Source: Planctomycetota bacterium (GTDB taxonomy: Bacteria > Planctomycetota > SZUA-567 > H5-PLA8). Taken from it: a stretch of 64,000 nucleotides of DNA. The notes beneath the pieces are model-generated. The model did no database searches. It was given only the letters and a program-made list of their open reading frames with translations, and had not been told where the DNA came from. The DNA lies in contig JAKLKQ010000035.1 of the NCBI GenBank assembly GCA_023150555.1, forward strand, positions 1 to 64,000, given 5' to 3'. Below, in pieces: positions 25,407-34,692 of this stretch. The position numbers and the translations under genes were made by a program. Numbering within the stretch: the stretch's first letter is position 1; the number at the start of each line of letters is the position of its first letter.

Positions 25407-28400
25407 ATGGTGACCAGGCCTGCCGATTCGGAAGGTGTCCGCTCCGCCGCCAACGCCCATCCCCAGCGACGTGCGCTGGCGGGAGCCTTGGCGCTCCTGA
25501 CCTTCCTGCTGCTCGGCATGGCCTGCCTGGTGCTTAGCCCAGCGCCCAAGGCGCCTCCCGCCCGCATCGTCAAGACTGCCGCGCTGGCACCCGTGCTGGT
25601 CTCGCAGGGTTCGGCGCAGGCCAGCGAACTGCCCGCCGCCGCGCCGAAGGACGACGAGGCCGCCTTTGCGGCGTTCGAGGCCTGGTCCGGCGAGTACCTC
25701 GCCGCGCCCGTGCCCGAGAAGGCGAAGCTCGAACAGCGCGGCGTGCAGGCTGCCGCGCACCGCCTCGACGCGATGGCGCGCCTGATCCAGCGCGATCCCG
25801 AATTGGCTTACGCGCGCGCGGTGCCGATGACCACCGTCGCCCAGCTTCCGGCCGCGGTGCGCGGGAAGCTGGAGGAGCGCGTCAACGGACGCGGCGATTT
25901 CCTGTGCCTGGCCGCGCTGTCCACCGGCGCCGACACGCCGCCCGTGCTGCGCAAGGTCGTACTGCTCGGCAAGTCCTACACCGCGCACACCTGGGGCCGG
26001 CGCCTGGAGCAGACGACGAAATACAACATCGCGATGCACGGCATCGCCGTCGGCGGCCAGATGGCCCTCCACCCCAGCTCGCTGCGCGTGCTGGAGCCGG
26101 GCGAGGTCCCCGATCCGCGCCTGCCGGTGGCGAACCCCGACGAACGCTGTCCGGTTTCGGGCGTGGCCAGCCGCGACGTGGCGGTGGAAGCGGGCGGGCA
26201 GATCTACTTCCTCTGCAGCGGCGGGCACATCATCACCCTGGAAGGCGAACTGACCGCCCAGGAAGGCAGCACGCCCGGCGACGGCTCGCTGGCGCAGTCG
26301 GCCTGGACCGAAGGCACCAAGACGGTGCTGTACATCCGCGTCAACTACCCCGACGACCTGACGGATCCGCAGACGGAATCCAGCTGCACGTCGATGTTCA
26401 ACAGCTCCATCGCACTGTTCCAGGAGTTCTCGTACGGCAAGACCAGCCTGGCGCCGACGATCACGCCGCTCCTGACCATGCCGCAGAACAAGGCCTATTA
26501 CGCCGGCAGCGCGGGTGACATGGCGATCCTGGCCGACGCGCGCGCCGTGGCCTCGGCGGCGGGCTACAACTACACAAACTACGACCTGGACTGCGTGCGC
26601 TTCCAGGGCGCCGGCGGCAGCTACGGCGGCATGGCCTACGTGGGCGCGCGCGGCTGCTGGATGAAGAGCAGCAGCTACGGCACTCTGTGCCACGAACTCG
26701 GGCACAACTTCGGGCTGTGGCACGCGAACTTCTGGTCCGCCACCGGCGACAGCGTGATCGGCCCGGGCAGCAACAGCGAATACGGCGATTCGTACGACGT
26801 GATGGGCTCCAGCGGCGGCGGCATCAACAACCACTACAACGCCTACGAAAAGAACCGCCTGGGCTGGCTGCCGACCGCGAACGTCTCGACGATCACCGCC
26901 AGCGGCACCTACCGCATCTACCGCTTCGACCAGCCGATGCTCGATGCGTCGTCCATCTACGCGCTGAAGGTGCGCAAGGACAGCGACCGCGACTACTGGC
27001 TCGATTACCGCCGCCGCATCGGCAACAGCTTCCTTCAGAACGGCGTCGACCTGCACTGGGACCCCTGGGCTAGCAGCAACAGCGGCAGCCACCTGCTGGA
27101 TACCACGCCCGGCACGAGCAACGGAAAGACCGACGCGGCCGTCGTCGTCGCGCGCACTTTCTCGGACAAGGACGCCGGCATCCACATCACGCCCATGGCC
27201 GTGAACGCAACGGCGCCCGAGTACATCGACGTGGCGGTCAACATCGGGACCTTCTCCGGTAACCGCGCCCCCACGGCCACGGTCGGCGCCAGCGCGACCT
27301 CCGTCGCTGCGGGCACGGCCGTTAACTTTACCTGCTCGGCGAGCGACGCCGACGGCGACAGCCTGGTCTACCGCTGGGACTTCAACGACAACGGCATCGG
27401 CGCGGCGGGCACCAGCGCGAGCAAGACCTACACCGCGGCCGGTGAGTACATGGTCCGCTGCACGGTCTCCGACATGAAGGGCGGCGTCGCCAGCGACAGC
27501 GTGATCGTCACCGTCGGCGCGCCGGGCACCTTCCGCATCAGCGGGCAGGTCCTCAGCGGCGGCGCGCCCCTGGAAGGCGCGCGCGTGTACGTCTCCACCA
27601 GCAAGTACACCTGGACCGACAGCGACGGCACCTACACGCTGGCCGGGCTGGCTGCCGGCAGCTACACCGTCGCCGCGGTCAAATACGGCTACACCTTCAG
27701 CGCCAGCGGATTCACCAATCCCGTCGTGGTCGGCCCCGACGCGGTGGGCGTGAACTTCAACGCCAACATCCAGACGTACTCGATCAGCGGCGCCGTCACG
27801 GCGGCCGGCGCGGGCGTCTCGGGCGTCACCGTCAGCGACGGCACGCGCTCGGTCCTGACCGGCAGCACCGGCTCCTATACCATCAGCGGCGTTACGAACG
27901 GCTCGTACACGCTGACGGCGTCCAAGAACGGCATCAACTACAATCCCAGCGGCTGGAGCAATCCCATCACAGTCAGCGGCGCGAACCTGACCGGCCGCAA
28001 CTTCGTCGCGCCCGTGTACAGCATCTCGGGCACCATCTCCGGCGTCACGCAGTCGGTGGTCGTCAGCGACGGCACGCGCTCCACCAGCAGCTACCAATCC
28101 GGCAGCGGCAAGAACGTGAAGTGGCTCTACACGCTCTCCAACGTCCCGCAGGGGACCTATACCCTGACGGCCACGCTCAGCGGCACGACCCTGGTACCCA
28201 GCGGCTGGAGCAACCCCGTCACCGTCAACAGCAGCCTCACCAACATGAACTTCGCCACCAGCAGCTCGAACAGCTTCACCATCTCCGGCACCATCTACGG
28301 CGTCAGCCAGGCCGTCACGGTCAGCGACGGCGTGCGCGCGACGACCAGCAAGCTCACCGGCAAGGGCAAGAACGCCAAGTGGACGTACTCGATCTCCAAC

Positions 28401-28829
28401 GTCCCCGCCGGCACCTACACGCTAACGGCTTCGCTGGCCGGCTACACGTTCTCGCCGAGCAACTTCACCAACCCGGTGACCGTCAGCGCGAACGTCAGCG
28501 GCAAGGACTTCCAGGGCACGGCGGCGAGCCAGCAGGACAACAGTGCGCCGGAGATTGTCTCCGGACCGTGGGCCAATCCCAACCCGGTCAAGGTAAATGT
28601 GGCCACCACGGTTGACGCCATCGCCGTCGACAGCGACGAAGGTCCCGAGGCGCTCTCGTACCTGTGGAGCGTGGACAAAGGCCCCGGCACCGTCACCTTC
28701 TCCGGTAGCACCTCGGGCTCGTCGAGGAAGGCGATCTTCTCGAAGGCGGGCACCTATCGCCTGCGCGTGACGGTCAGCGACGGCGTCGACAGCGACACCG
28801 CAACGGTGGACGTGACCGTCAAGCGATAG
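25407..28829 (+). CDS. exported zinc metalloprotease with PKD and carboxypeptidase-regulatory-like repeats
   Basis: The 1140-residue protein is a large secreted protease. Residues about 22-45 are a signal anchor (ALALLTFLLLGMACLVLS). The catalytic domain (about 290-600) has the zinc motif HELGHNFGLWH at 429-439 and a Met-turn-like YDVMGSSGG about 30 residues later, the pattern of gametolysin (M11)/M6-like metzincins. A PKD domain follows at about 619-705, then four carboxypeptidase-regulatory-like beta repeats at about 708-1035 (each opening with ISG and containing a GSYTL/GTYTL core), and a final Ig/PKD-like domain. The last two of the four repeats share an inserted Lys/Gly/Asn loop. GGGAGGA at 25392-25398 selects the ATG at 25407 over an upstream GTG. 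It probably degrades extracellular protein at the cell surface. Confidence 0.9.
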   Translation: MVTRPADSEGVRSAANAHPQRRALAGALALLTFLLLGMACLVLSPAPKAPPARIVKTAALAPVLVSQGSAQASELPAAAPKDDEAAFAAFEAWSGEYLAAPVPEKAKLEQRGVQAAAHRLDAMARLIQRDPELAYARAVPMTTVAQLPAAVRGKLEERVNGRGDFLCLAALSTGADTPPVLRKVVLLGKSYTAHTWGRRLEQTTKYNIAMHGIAVGGQMALHPSSLRVLEPGEVPDPRLPVANPDERCPVSGVASRDVAVEAGGQIYFLCSGGHIITLEGELTAQEGSTPGDGSLAQSAWTEGTKTVLYIRVNYPDDLTDPQTESSCTSMFNSSIALFQEFSYGKTSLAPTITPLLTMPQNKAYYAGSAGDMAILADARAVASAAGYNYTNYDLDCVRFQGAGGSYGGMAYVGARGCWMKSSSYGTLCHELGHNFGLWHANFWSATGDSVIGPGSNSEYGDSYDVMGSSGGGINNHYNAYEKNRLGWLPTANVSTITASGTYRIYRFDQPMLDASSIYALKVRKDSDRDYWLDYRRRIGNSFLQNGVDLHWDPWASSNSGSHLLDTTPGTSNGKTDAAVVVARTFSDKDAGIHITPMAVNATAPEYIDVAVNIGTFSGNRAPTATVGASATSVAAGTAVNFTCSASDADGDSLVYRWDFNDNGIGAAGTSASKTYTAAGEYMVRCTVSDMKGGVASDSVIVTVGAPGTFRISGQVLSGGAPLEGARVYVSTSKYTWTDSDGTYTLAGLAAGSYTVAAVKYGYTFSASGFTNPVVVGPDAVGVNFNANIQTYSISGAVTAAGAGVSGVTVSDGTRSVLTGSTGSYTISGVTNGSYTLTASKNGINYNPSGWSNPITVSGANLTGRNFVAPVYSISGTISGVTQSVVVSDGTRSTSSYQSGSGKNVKWLYTLSNVPQGTYTLTATLSGTTLVPSGWSNPVTVNSSLTNMNFATSSSNSFTISGTIYGVSQAVTVSDGVRATTSKLTGKGKNAKWTYSISNVPAGTYTLTASLAGYTFSPSNFTNPVTVSANVSGKDFQGTAASQQDNSAPEIVSGPWANPNPVKVNVATTVDAIAVDSDEGPEALSYLWSVDKGPGTVTFSGSTSGSSRKAIFSKAGTYRLRVTVSDGVDSDTATVDVTVKR

Positions 28830-28858
28830 GCGGGACTCCGAACCCAAAGGCGGGCGAG

Positions 28859-28890
28859 ACGCCCCGGCGCAGACAGCGCCGGGGCGTTTT
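28859..28890 (+). terminator. intrinsic terminator after the protease gene
   Basis: A perfect 12-base-pair stem (ACGCCCCGGCGC at 28859-28870, GCGCCGGGGCGT at 28876-28887) with loop AGACA is followed by TTTT. It lies between convergent genes. Confidence 0.8.
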
Positions 28891-28899
28891 CATGGCCAA

Positions 28900-30198
28900 T
28901 CAGTTCGCCGCCAGCGCTTCGGCGCGGTCCACGGCCTCGATGGGTCTGGCGGGCAGCGGCAGCGTGTCCTTCAACCACTCGATCCAACGCGCGCGCGTGT
29001 CCCAGCGGCGAATCGCATCCCCCAGCCCCCGCGCCGCGTCTCGGCATGGTGGCGAAGCCGCCGCGCGGACTGCGGCCTGTAGCCGCGCCGGCGTGCAGCG
29101 ATCGGCGTCCAGGCGCGCGCCGGCCCCGCAGCGTTCGGCGCAGCGCGCGACCAGGCCCTGGTCAGGGTTCGAAGGCAGGCACAGCACCGGCACGCCTGCC
29201 GCAAGGCTCTGGTAGACCGTCCCGTGCCCCGCATGGCAGATGCAAAGCGCCGCGCGCGCCAGCACCGCCGACGGATCCACGGTGCCCAGGAACCGCGCAT
29301 TCGGCGCCTGCACGCGATGCCTGCAAGCGCCGGTGACCGCGGCGGCGAAGCCTTGCGCGTCGAGGGCCTTCAGCACGGCGGGCAGCAGGCCTTCGTCGCC
29401 GCTGCTGCCCATCGAGACGTAGGCCAGCGGGCGGTCCGTTTCGACTTCGCTTGCAGGCGAAGAGCCGCGCGGTGCCCAGTAGAGCGGCCCGAGGTAGAAG
29501 TGCCCGCGCGGCAGGCGGCGCGGCGTACCAAAGGCCGGCAGGTCCAGGTACGCGCAGTGCGCGCCGGCCGTATAGTGCAGGCGGAAGTCGCGGCGCGGGC
29601 GCAGGCCATATGCCTTGCGCACGGCGTCCAGTGGCGCGGCGAAGGTGCGGTACGCGACGGCCCGTCCGCAGGCGAATAGCGCGTGGCGCAGCGCGCGCGG
29701 CACGTGGCGCGAAGGCCAGTGCAGCGGCGCCGGCACGCCGTCGGCCGCCGCGGGGCTCCAGTGCGCCTGCGTGACCGACAGCAGCGGGATGCCTTCCAGT
29801 TCGCAGGAGACGGCCAGCGAGAGCCGGAAGTCGGCGACGACCAGTGCGGGGCGCAGCCGGCGCAGCAGCGCGCGTTCGGCCTCGACATACCCAAGCAGTT
29901 CGCTTTGCGTATAGAAGAACTTTCCGGTCTCCAGGCGCCCGTAGAAGGCTTCGGGCGCGATGGCCTCAAGCGAAATCGGCTCCAGGCCCTCGCCGCGCGC
30001 GACCTCCGCGTAGCGCGCGCCGCACGCGAACGCGGCGCCGTAGCCCGCCTCCCGCGCCCAGCGCGCCAGGATCGCGGGCCGGCCGACGTGCGCGAGCGAG
30101 ACGGCTTCGCCCCCAAAGAGGATCTTCGGGGCGCCCGGCTTCGCGCCGCGAGCCGGTGCTTCGATGCCCGCCGCCTGCAAGAGTCCGCCGTGAGACAA
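28900..30198 (-). CDS. GT1-type glycosyltransferase (UGT/MGT-like)
   Basis: The 432-residue enzyme has the GT-B layout of nucleotide-sugar glycosyltransferases. The C-terminal donor-binding segment CHAGHGTVYQSLAAGVPVLC followed by LPSNPDQ matches the UGT/macrolide-glycosyltransferase signature. The N-terminal acceptor domain opens with KILFGGEAVSLAHVGRPAIL. It would glycosylate a lipid or small hydrophobic acceptor. The start is a TTG at 30198 with a strong GAGGGGGG five bases upstream. It is the last gene of the leftward sigma-enzyme array, 61 bases after sigma-fusion gene A, and is probably co-transcribed with it. Confidence 0.88.
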   Translation of the reverse strand: MSHGGLLQAAGIEAPARGAKPGAPKILFGGEAVSLAHVGRPAILARWAREAGYGAAFACGARYAEVARGEGLEPISLEAIAPEAFYGRLETGKFFYTQSELLGYVEAERALLRRLRPALVVADFRLSLAVSCELEGIPLLSVTQAHWSPAAADGVPAPLHWPSRHVPRALRHALFACGRAVAYRTFAAPLDAVRKAYGLRPRRDFRLHYTAGAHCAYLDLPAFGTPRRLPRGHFYLGPLYWAPRGSSPASEVETDRPLAYVSMGSSGDEGLLPAVLKALDAQGFAAAVTGACRHRVQAPNARFLGTVDPSAVLARAALCICHAGHGTVYQSLAAGVPVLCLPSNPDQGLVARCAERCGAGARLDADRCTPARLQAAVRAAASPPCRDAARGLGDAIRRWDTRARWIEWLKDTLPLPARPIEAVDRAEALAAN

Positions 30199-30259
30199 GA
30201 GTGCCCCCCTCGCCGTGCTTTGGCACGGCTCTGAAAAGCGCCTCGAACTTCCCTTGCGG

Positions 30260-31840
30260 TCAGGGCCCGGCGGGTGCCGGGGCCGATTCGCAGCCTGCTT
30301 CGTGGTCCGTGATGCCGTCGGCCGCGGCTGCGGCCTTTAGATTCCAGAACGGCGTGCCTTTCGGATAGAAGGTAATGTGAACCGGGTGCTTTGGGTCGAT
30401 GGGCGTGAAACGCGGCAGCGCCACCGAACCCACCCGCTTTGCAGGCGTGATTTCCTCGAATGCCTTGAGGTAGGAGGAGATTTCCGGAAGCTCGTCCGAT
30501 CCGATCTCTTCGACGGACAGGCCGTCCAACAGGCATCCACCCTGGAACATCAATGCTAGCTTTGCGCCCGGCTGCGGAACCGCGGCCATGAAGCCGTTGC
30601 CTTGGTTCCGGGGACAGTCCGTCCAGATCCAGTGGTCGGTGATGAAAAAGGTGGCCGGATCCCAGCGATTAAAGTTGGCTGGCCCTGCGACGCCGATACC
30701 GTCGAAGTTGCCGACGTACTCGTGGTGGGTCCACGCCAGGGTCGCGTTGAAGCGGTTGCTGCCGGGCATCACCTTGCGCTGGCACGAGACACGAATGGGC
30801 AGCCGGTCGGTGGGCACGTCAAAGACAAGAACGGAGTATCCGTCTGGGAAGTGCAGGCAGCCGGAGTTCTCCAGGCCGCCGTCGGGTCGGAGGTTATACG
30901 TCCCCTGCACCACGCGGAGGTGCTCGAACGATTCGGGCGTGTTGAAGTCCCATCGCCACGTGCGCTTGGCCGCCGGCGCGATTGCGGGGGATGCCGTAGT
31001 GGGCGCCGGCGTTGTGGGCCTCGGCTGCGAAACCTTTGTGGCGGGCGCCCGCAACGCCCACCATCCCGCCGCGCCCGCCAGCAGCAGCACCGCTGCGCCA
31101 AGGAACGGCGCTGCGCCCCAGGTCTTGGCCGCCGCCATGCGCCGGCTTGCTTCCGCGACCTCGGAGAGTTCGTCCACGCGGTAGAGGATCTTCTTTGCCA
31201 GGCCGGGAGCGTGCCCTTGGCAGATGGCATCCGCGAGGGCGCCGGTCTCGAGCAGCGGCAGCGCCGCCGCGAAGCCGGCCTGCGCGAGCCCGCGCCGCAA
31301 GTGCGCCAGTGCGTCGCACATCTTCTTGCTGATGGCCTGCTGCGTCAGGTCCAGCGCCTCGCCGATCTCGCGCTGCGACAGGCCGCCGCCGTAGTAGAGC
31401 GCGATCAGGCTGCGCGCCTCGGCGTCGAGGCCCTCGATCTCGCGGTGCAGCGCCGCGGAAAGCTCGGCGTCGCCGCGCGCTTCGCCCGGCCCGGCTTTCG
31501 ATTCCATTTGGCCGGCGCGGTCGAGGTCGACCTGGCGCGCCTGGCGGCGGCGCTGGCGCAGCGCGCGCAGGCCTTCGTGCGCAACGACGCGCAGGAGCCA
31601 GCCGCGCACGTTCGCCTCGTCGCGCAGGGTCCCGGCGTGGCGCCAGACGTTGAGGAAGGCTTCCTGCAGCGCGTCTTCGGCGCGCGCCGGGTCGCGGACG
31701 ATGTGCAGCAGCAGGCCATGCGCAGGGCGTTCGTAGCGCCCGTAGAGTTCGGCAAAGGCTTCGCGGTCCTGGCGGCGCGCGATCCGTCCGAGCAATTCGG
31801 CGTCGGAGGGCGGGGGCGTGCTGGGCGCGTCGCTCGGCAT
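30260..31840 (-). CDS. ECF sigma factor fused to membrane helix and outer jelly-roll-like domain (copy A)
   Basis: The 526-residue protein joins a complete ECF sigma factor to an outer domain. Region 2 lies at about 25-100 (AEDALQEAFLNVWRHAG), region 4 at about 132-185 (LSQREIGEALDLTQQAISKK). A linker with QAGFAAALPLLE, shared by all four paralogues here, leads to one transmembrane helix at about 243-263. The outer part (264-526) is beta-rich with WRWDFNTPESF and HHEYVGNFDGIGV, and looks like a concanavalin-type jelly roll; no catalytic residues are recognisable. The topology puts the sigma domain in the cytoplasm. The ATG at 31840 has CGGAG six bases upstream. The frame upstream of it is shadow. 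Confidence 0.85.
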   Translation of the reverse strand: MPSDAPSTPPPSDAELLGRIARRQDREAFAELYGRYERPAHGLLLHIVRDPARAEDALQEAFLNVWRHAGTLRDEANVRGWLLRVVAHEGLRALRQRRRQARQVDLDRAGQMESKAGPGEARGDAELSAALHREIEGLDAEARSLIALYYGGGLSQREIGEALDLTQQAISKKMCDALAHLRRGLAQAGFAAALPLLETGALADAICQGHAPGLAKKILYRVDELSEVAEASRRMAAAKTWGAAPFLGAAVLLLAGAAGWWALRAPATKVSQPRPTTPAPTTASPAIAPAAKRTWRWDFNTPESFEHLRVVQGTYNLRPDGGLENSGCLHFPDGYSVLVFDVPTDRLPIRVSCQRKVMPGSNRFNATLAWTHHEYVGNFDGIGVAGPANFNRWDPATFFITDHWIWTDCPRNQGNGFMAAVPQPGAKLALMFQGGCLLDGLSVEEIGSDELPEISSYLKAFEEITPAKRVGSVALPRFTPIDPKHPVHITFYPKGTPFWNLKAAAAADGITDHEAGCESAPAPAGP

Positions 31841-32034
31841 GGCGGCTCCGTCGAGGACCGTTCGGCGTATGGCTGCAACGACCGGCACGTCCGACCTCCC
31901 GTATCCTATCAGGAGAGAGTTCCGCGGCCGGGCCCCCACAACCGGATTTTCCGGATTCGATAACCCTATTGTTCGCAACAGGTTGCGCTCCCGAGGGCGG
32001 AGCGATTCGACCGCAAAGAGGGCTTTCCAGGCGC

Positions 32035-32988
32035 TCACTGCGCGGCCCTCGCGAACTTCAGGACCTTGCGCACAGCGGAGCGCATGCCGCTGCCGATGCG
32101 TTCGCGCACCTCGCTGCGGATCATCGCATCGATCTTCTCGCGCATGTCGTGGCGCAGCGGGTCGGTGCAGTTTCCGCACATCTGTGGCCACGCACCGGTG
32201 CGGCGGATCTCGGCCTTGCGGCGCGCGATCTCGGCCCAGTCGTGCACGTTGATATCGGCGATCGGGTATTTGCGGGGGATGTCGTGGCAGCAGTGCATAA
32301 CGTGGCCTTCCCATGTGATGAAGGTCGTCACGTCGAAGATCGCGCACGACGAACAGCGCAGGCCCGGCGCGTCCTGCGGGGTCATACCGGCGACTTTCGC
32401 ATCGCCGTTGCGGTCGTGCATGCGTTGCACGCGGAAGTGGCGAATGCCGCGCGTCCGCCAGAAAACCTTGATCGATTCCTCTTTGTGTGCGTTCTCCTTC
32501 GAGACGATGAAATTCACCTGCAGGCGCGTGGCGTGGCCGCGTTGGGCGACCTCGCGCGCGGCGTACTCCAGGTTCGCAAGCACCGTTTCGAAACGCGCGC
32601 CTTTCATCAGGCGTTCGTAGGTTTCCTTCTCGAGTCCGTTGAAGCTCACGTCGAGCGTGTCCAGGCCCGCGTCGAGCAGCGGCGGGAGGACCTTCTCATT
32701 GAGAAAGGTCCCGTTGCTGGTGATCCACGTCGTGATGCGCGGGTAGCGCGCCTTCGCGAGCGCCAGGAACTCGGGCAGGCGGCGGTTCATCGTGGGCTCG
32801 CCGATGCCGACGAAGGCCAGGTTGTCGCCGGCGCGAAGCGGTACATGGTCGAGGAACTTCGCGAAGGTCGCCAGGGACATGTTGCCGGTGGGCGGCAGCA
32901 GGTCGCGCGGGCAGAAGGGACAGCTGAGGTTGCAGGCGCCGCAGGCTTCGAGGTCGAAGATCCGCACGCCGAGGACTTTCGATAGCAT
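32035..32988 (-). CDS. radical SAM/SPASM-type protein
   Basis: The 317-residue enzyme carries the radical SAM motif CxxxCxxC as CNLSCPFC near residues 19-26 (preceded by ACGA), the GGE-like element GIGEPTMN and the family helices. C-terminal cysteine groups CSSC, CCHD and CGNCTD fit a SPASM or twitch-type auxiliary Fe-S cluster. It would generate a 5'-deoxyadenosyl radical to modify a small molecule or peptide; the substrate is unknown. It lies 92 bases after sigma-fusion gene B and 194 bases before gene A, and so is probably the enzyme of the B module. Confidence 0.9.
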   Translation of the reverse strand: MLSKVLGVRIFDLEACGACNLSCPFCPRDLLPPTGNMSLATFAKFLDHVPLRAGDNLAFVGIGEPTMNRRLPEFLALAKARYPRITTWITSNGTFLNEKVLPPLLDAGLDTLDVSFNGLEKETYERLMKGARFETVLANLEYAAREVAQRGHATRLQVNFIVSKENAHKEESIKVFWRTRGIRHFRVQRMHDRNGDAKVAGMTPQDAPGLRCSSCAIFDVTTFITWEGHVMHCCHDIPRKYPIADINVHDWAEIARRKAEIRRTGAWPQMCGNCTDPLRHDMREKIDAMIRSEVRERIGSGMRSAVRKVLKFARAAQ

Positions 32989-33080
32989 CGCGCGAGTCCT
33001 TTCGTCTCATCTATTCGGGCACGGACCTTCTCCCCGCCTTGCGCCGCACGGTTCTCGCAGCCACAAAACATGCGCTTCAT

Positions 33081-34604
33081 CTACTGCTTAGGAGGATCCC
33101 GGAACTCGAACAACTCGACGGCGCCTTCACTGCGCATCACTTCGCCGCCGATCTTCTTCTTCAAGGTTTCAAGGTCCTTCATCTCGGGCGGCACGCTGCC
33201 GGGTTCCACGCTGTCGACCGAGATCTCGCGCACCCACCAGTTGCGCACGCGCAGGAAGAATTCGTCGTAAACGACCTCCGTATCGAAGACGACGAGCGAG
33301 CGCAACTCACCATTCATACGGTTGACGAGCGCTCGGCCCAACACCCAATATTCGACGTCGGTCTCGGCCGTGCCTGTCATGCCCTGACTCGCCCAGAGGT
33401 CGAAGTCGGTCAGTTTGCGGCCGCGAGTCGGATAGACCGTCAGGTGCGCGATGGTGCGTGCTTTGGGCGCCTCCGGATTGGGCCAGATCTTGCAGCGGAT
33501 TCGGTAGAAGCGGTCCTCGATCTTCATCGGCAACTTGATGAGCGTCAGTTCGTTGAAGTTTGTTAGGAGAAAGTGCCGCCCATCGTAGGCCTCGCCCGTG
33601 TTCCAGCGCCCGTAGACGATCTCCATGCCGCCGGGCAGGCCCTTCTCGAAGGTCCAGACGGCGTGGAACGGCGCGCGGGTTGCAGGCACTGCGGCCTGCG
33701 CGGTTTGCGCGCCTTTTTCGGCATCCTTGTTCGAGGCGAATTCCGTGGCCTTCGCGGGCGGCGGCGCTTCCCGCAGCGCCCACCACCCCGCTCCGCCCGC
33801 AAGCACCAGCAGGGCCGCGCCCGTCCAAAGAAGCGCACTCGATCCTGAAGCCGCCGCCGCACGGCGGCTGGCCTTGCCCGCGTCGATGATGCGCGCCGTG
33901 ATCTTTTCGCCTAGCCCGGCAGGCACCTCCACGCCGCGGCCCAGCGATGCGCCAAGGCTGTCTTCCAACAGGGGCAGCGCGGCCGCGAAACCTGCCTGTT
34001 TCAGCCCCAGGCGCAGGCGCTGCAACGCTTCGGCGAGTTTGTTGGAGACGGCCTGCTGCGTCAGTTCCAGCGCATCCCCGATCTCGCGCTGCGACAGGCC
34101 CGCGCCGTAGTACAGCGCCACCAATCGCCGTTCGGCCGGCTCCAGGTGCGCGACCAGGCGAGAGAGCGCCTCGGCGACTTCGTGCTTCTGCGCGCCGGCG
34201 TCTTCGGCGGCGGCGTTGGGCAGTATGGCAAGATTATCCTCGGCGAGCGGCCGCACGCGGCGGTCGCGCTTGCGCCCGCGAAGGATGCGAATGCACTCCA
34301 TCGCCAGCAGGCGGAAGAGCCAACCGCGCGCGTTGCCTTCCTCGCGGAAAGTCTCCGCGCCAGTCCAGACGCGCACCAGCGCTTCCTGAACCGCGTCTTC
34401 GGCGGCGGCGGGGCTTCCGGTGATGCGCAGCGCCAGGCCGTACAGACCGCGCTCGTGGCGCCTGTAGAGTTCCTCGAAGGCCTCGCGGTCGCGGCGCGTG
34501 CCGATCGCGGTGAGCAACTCGGCGTCGCTGCGTATCCCGGTCTGCGGCTTCGCGGCGGTCACTGGACGCCCTCGCGGCCTGGTCTGCGTCTGCACCGTTG
34601 CCAT
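33081..34604 (-). CDS. ECF sigma factor fused to membrane helix and outer jelly-roll-like domain (copy B)
   Basis: The 507-residue paralogue has region 2 at about 40-115 (AAAEDAVQEALVRVW), region 4 at about 150-205 (LSQREIGDALELTQQAVSNK), the shared linker QAGFAAALPLLE, and a transmembrane helix at about 257-277. The outer domain opens with HAVWTFEKGLPGGMEIVYGR and contains LTLIKLPMKIEDRFYRIR; the same landmarks appear in copy D, its closest relative. The ATG at 34604 follows GGAGGCTAGGGTG; a start 17 codons upstream has no such site. GGAAC, the usual ECF -35 core, occurs about 80 bases upstream. Confidence 0.85.
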   Translation of the reverse strand: MATVQTQTRPRGRPVTAAKPQTGIRSDAELLTAIGTRRDREAFEELYRRHERGLYGLALRITGSPAAAEDAVQEALVRVWTGAETFREEGNARGWLFRLLAMECIRILRGRKRDRRVRPLAEDNLAILPNAAAEDAGAQKHEVAEALSRLVAHLEPAERRLVALYYGAGLSQREIGDALELTQQAVSNKLAEALQRLRLGLKQAGFAAALPLLEDSLGASLGRGVEVPAGLGEKITARIIDAGKASRRAAAASGSSALLWTGAALLVLAGGAGWWALREAPPPAKATEFASNKDAEKGAQTAQAAVPATRAPFHAVWTFEKGLPGGMEIVYGRWNTGEAYDGRHFLLTNFNELTLIKLPMKIEDRFYRIRCKIWPNPEAPKARTIAHLTVYPTRGRKLTDFDLWASQGMTGTAETDVEYWVLGRALVNRMNGELRSLVVFDTEVVYDEFFLRVRNWWVREISVDSVEPGSVPPEMKDLETLKKKIGGEVMRSEGAVELFEFRDPPKQ

Positions 34605-34692
34605 CACCCTAGCCTCCGGTCCGGCAAGAAGTAAAGAACTGCCCTGCCGGCTCACAAGTAATTTCTCGATATGAATGCAACTCGTTCCCCTG

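Noticed and set aside
25263..28097. Leftward open frame of about 944 codons
   Set aside because: It is antisense to the metalloprotease, which has HELGH, PKD and repeat domains. The antisense product is low-complexity Ala/Val/Gly/Asp/Arg.
29150..29180. GGTTCGAA sequence considered as a tRNA T-arm
   Set aside because: No acceptor or anticodon stem can be formed around it, and it lies inside the glycosyltransferase gene.
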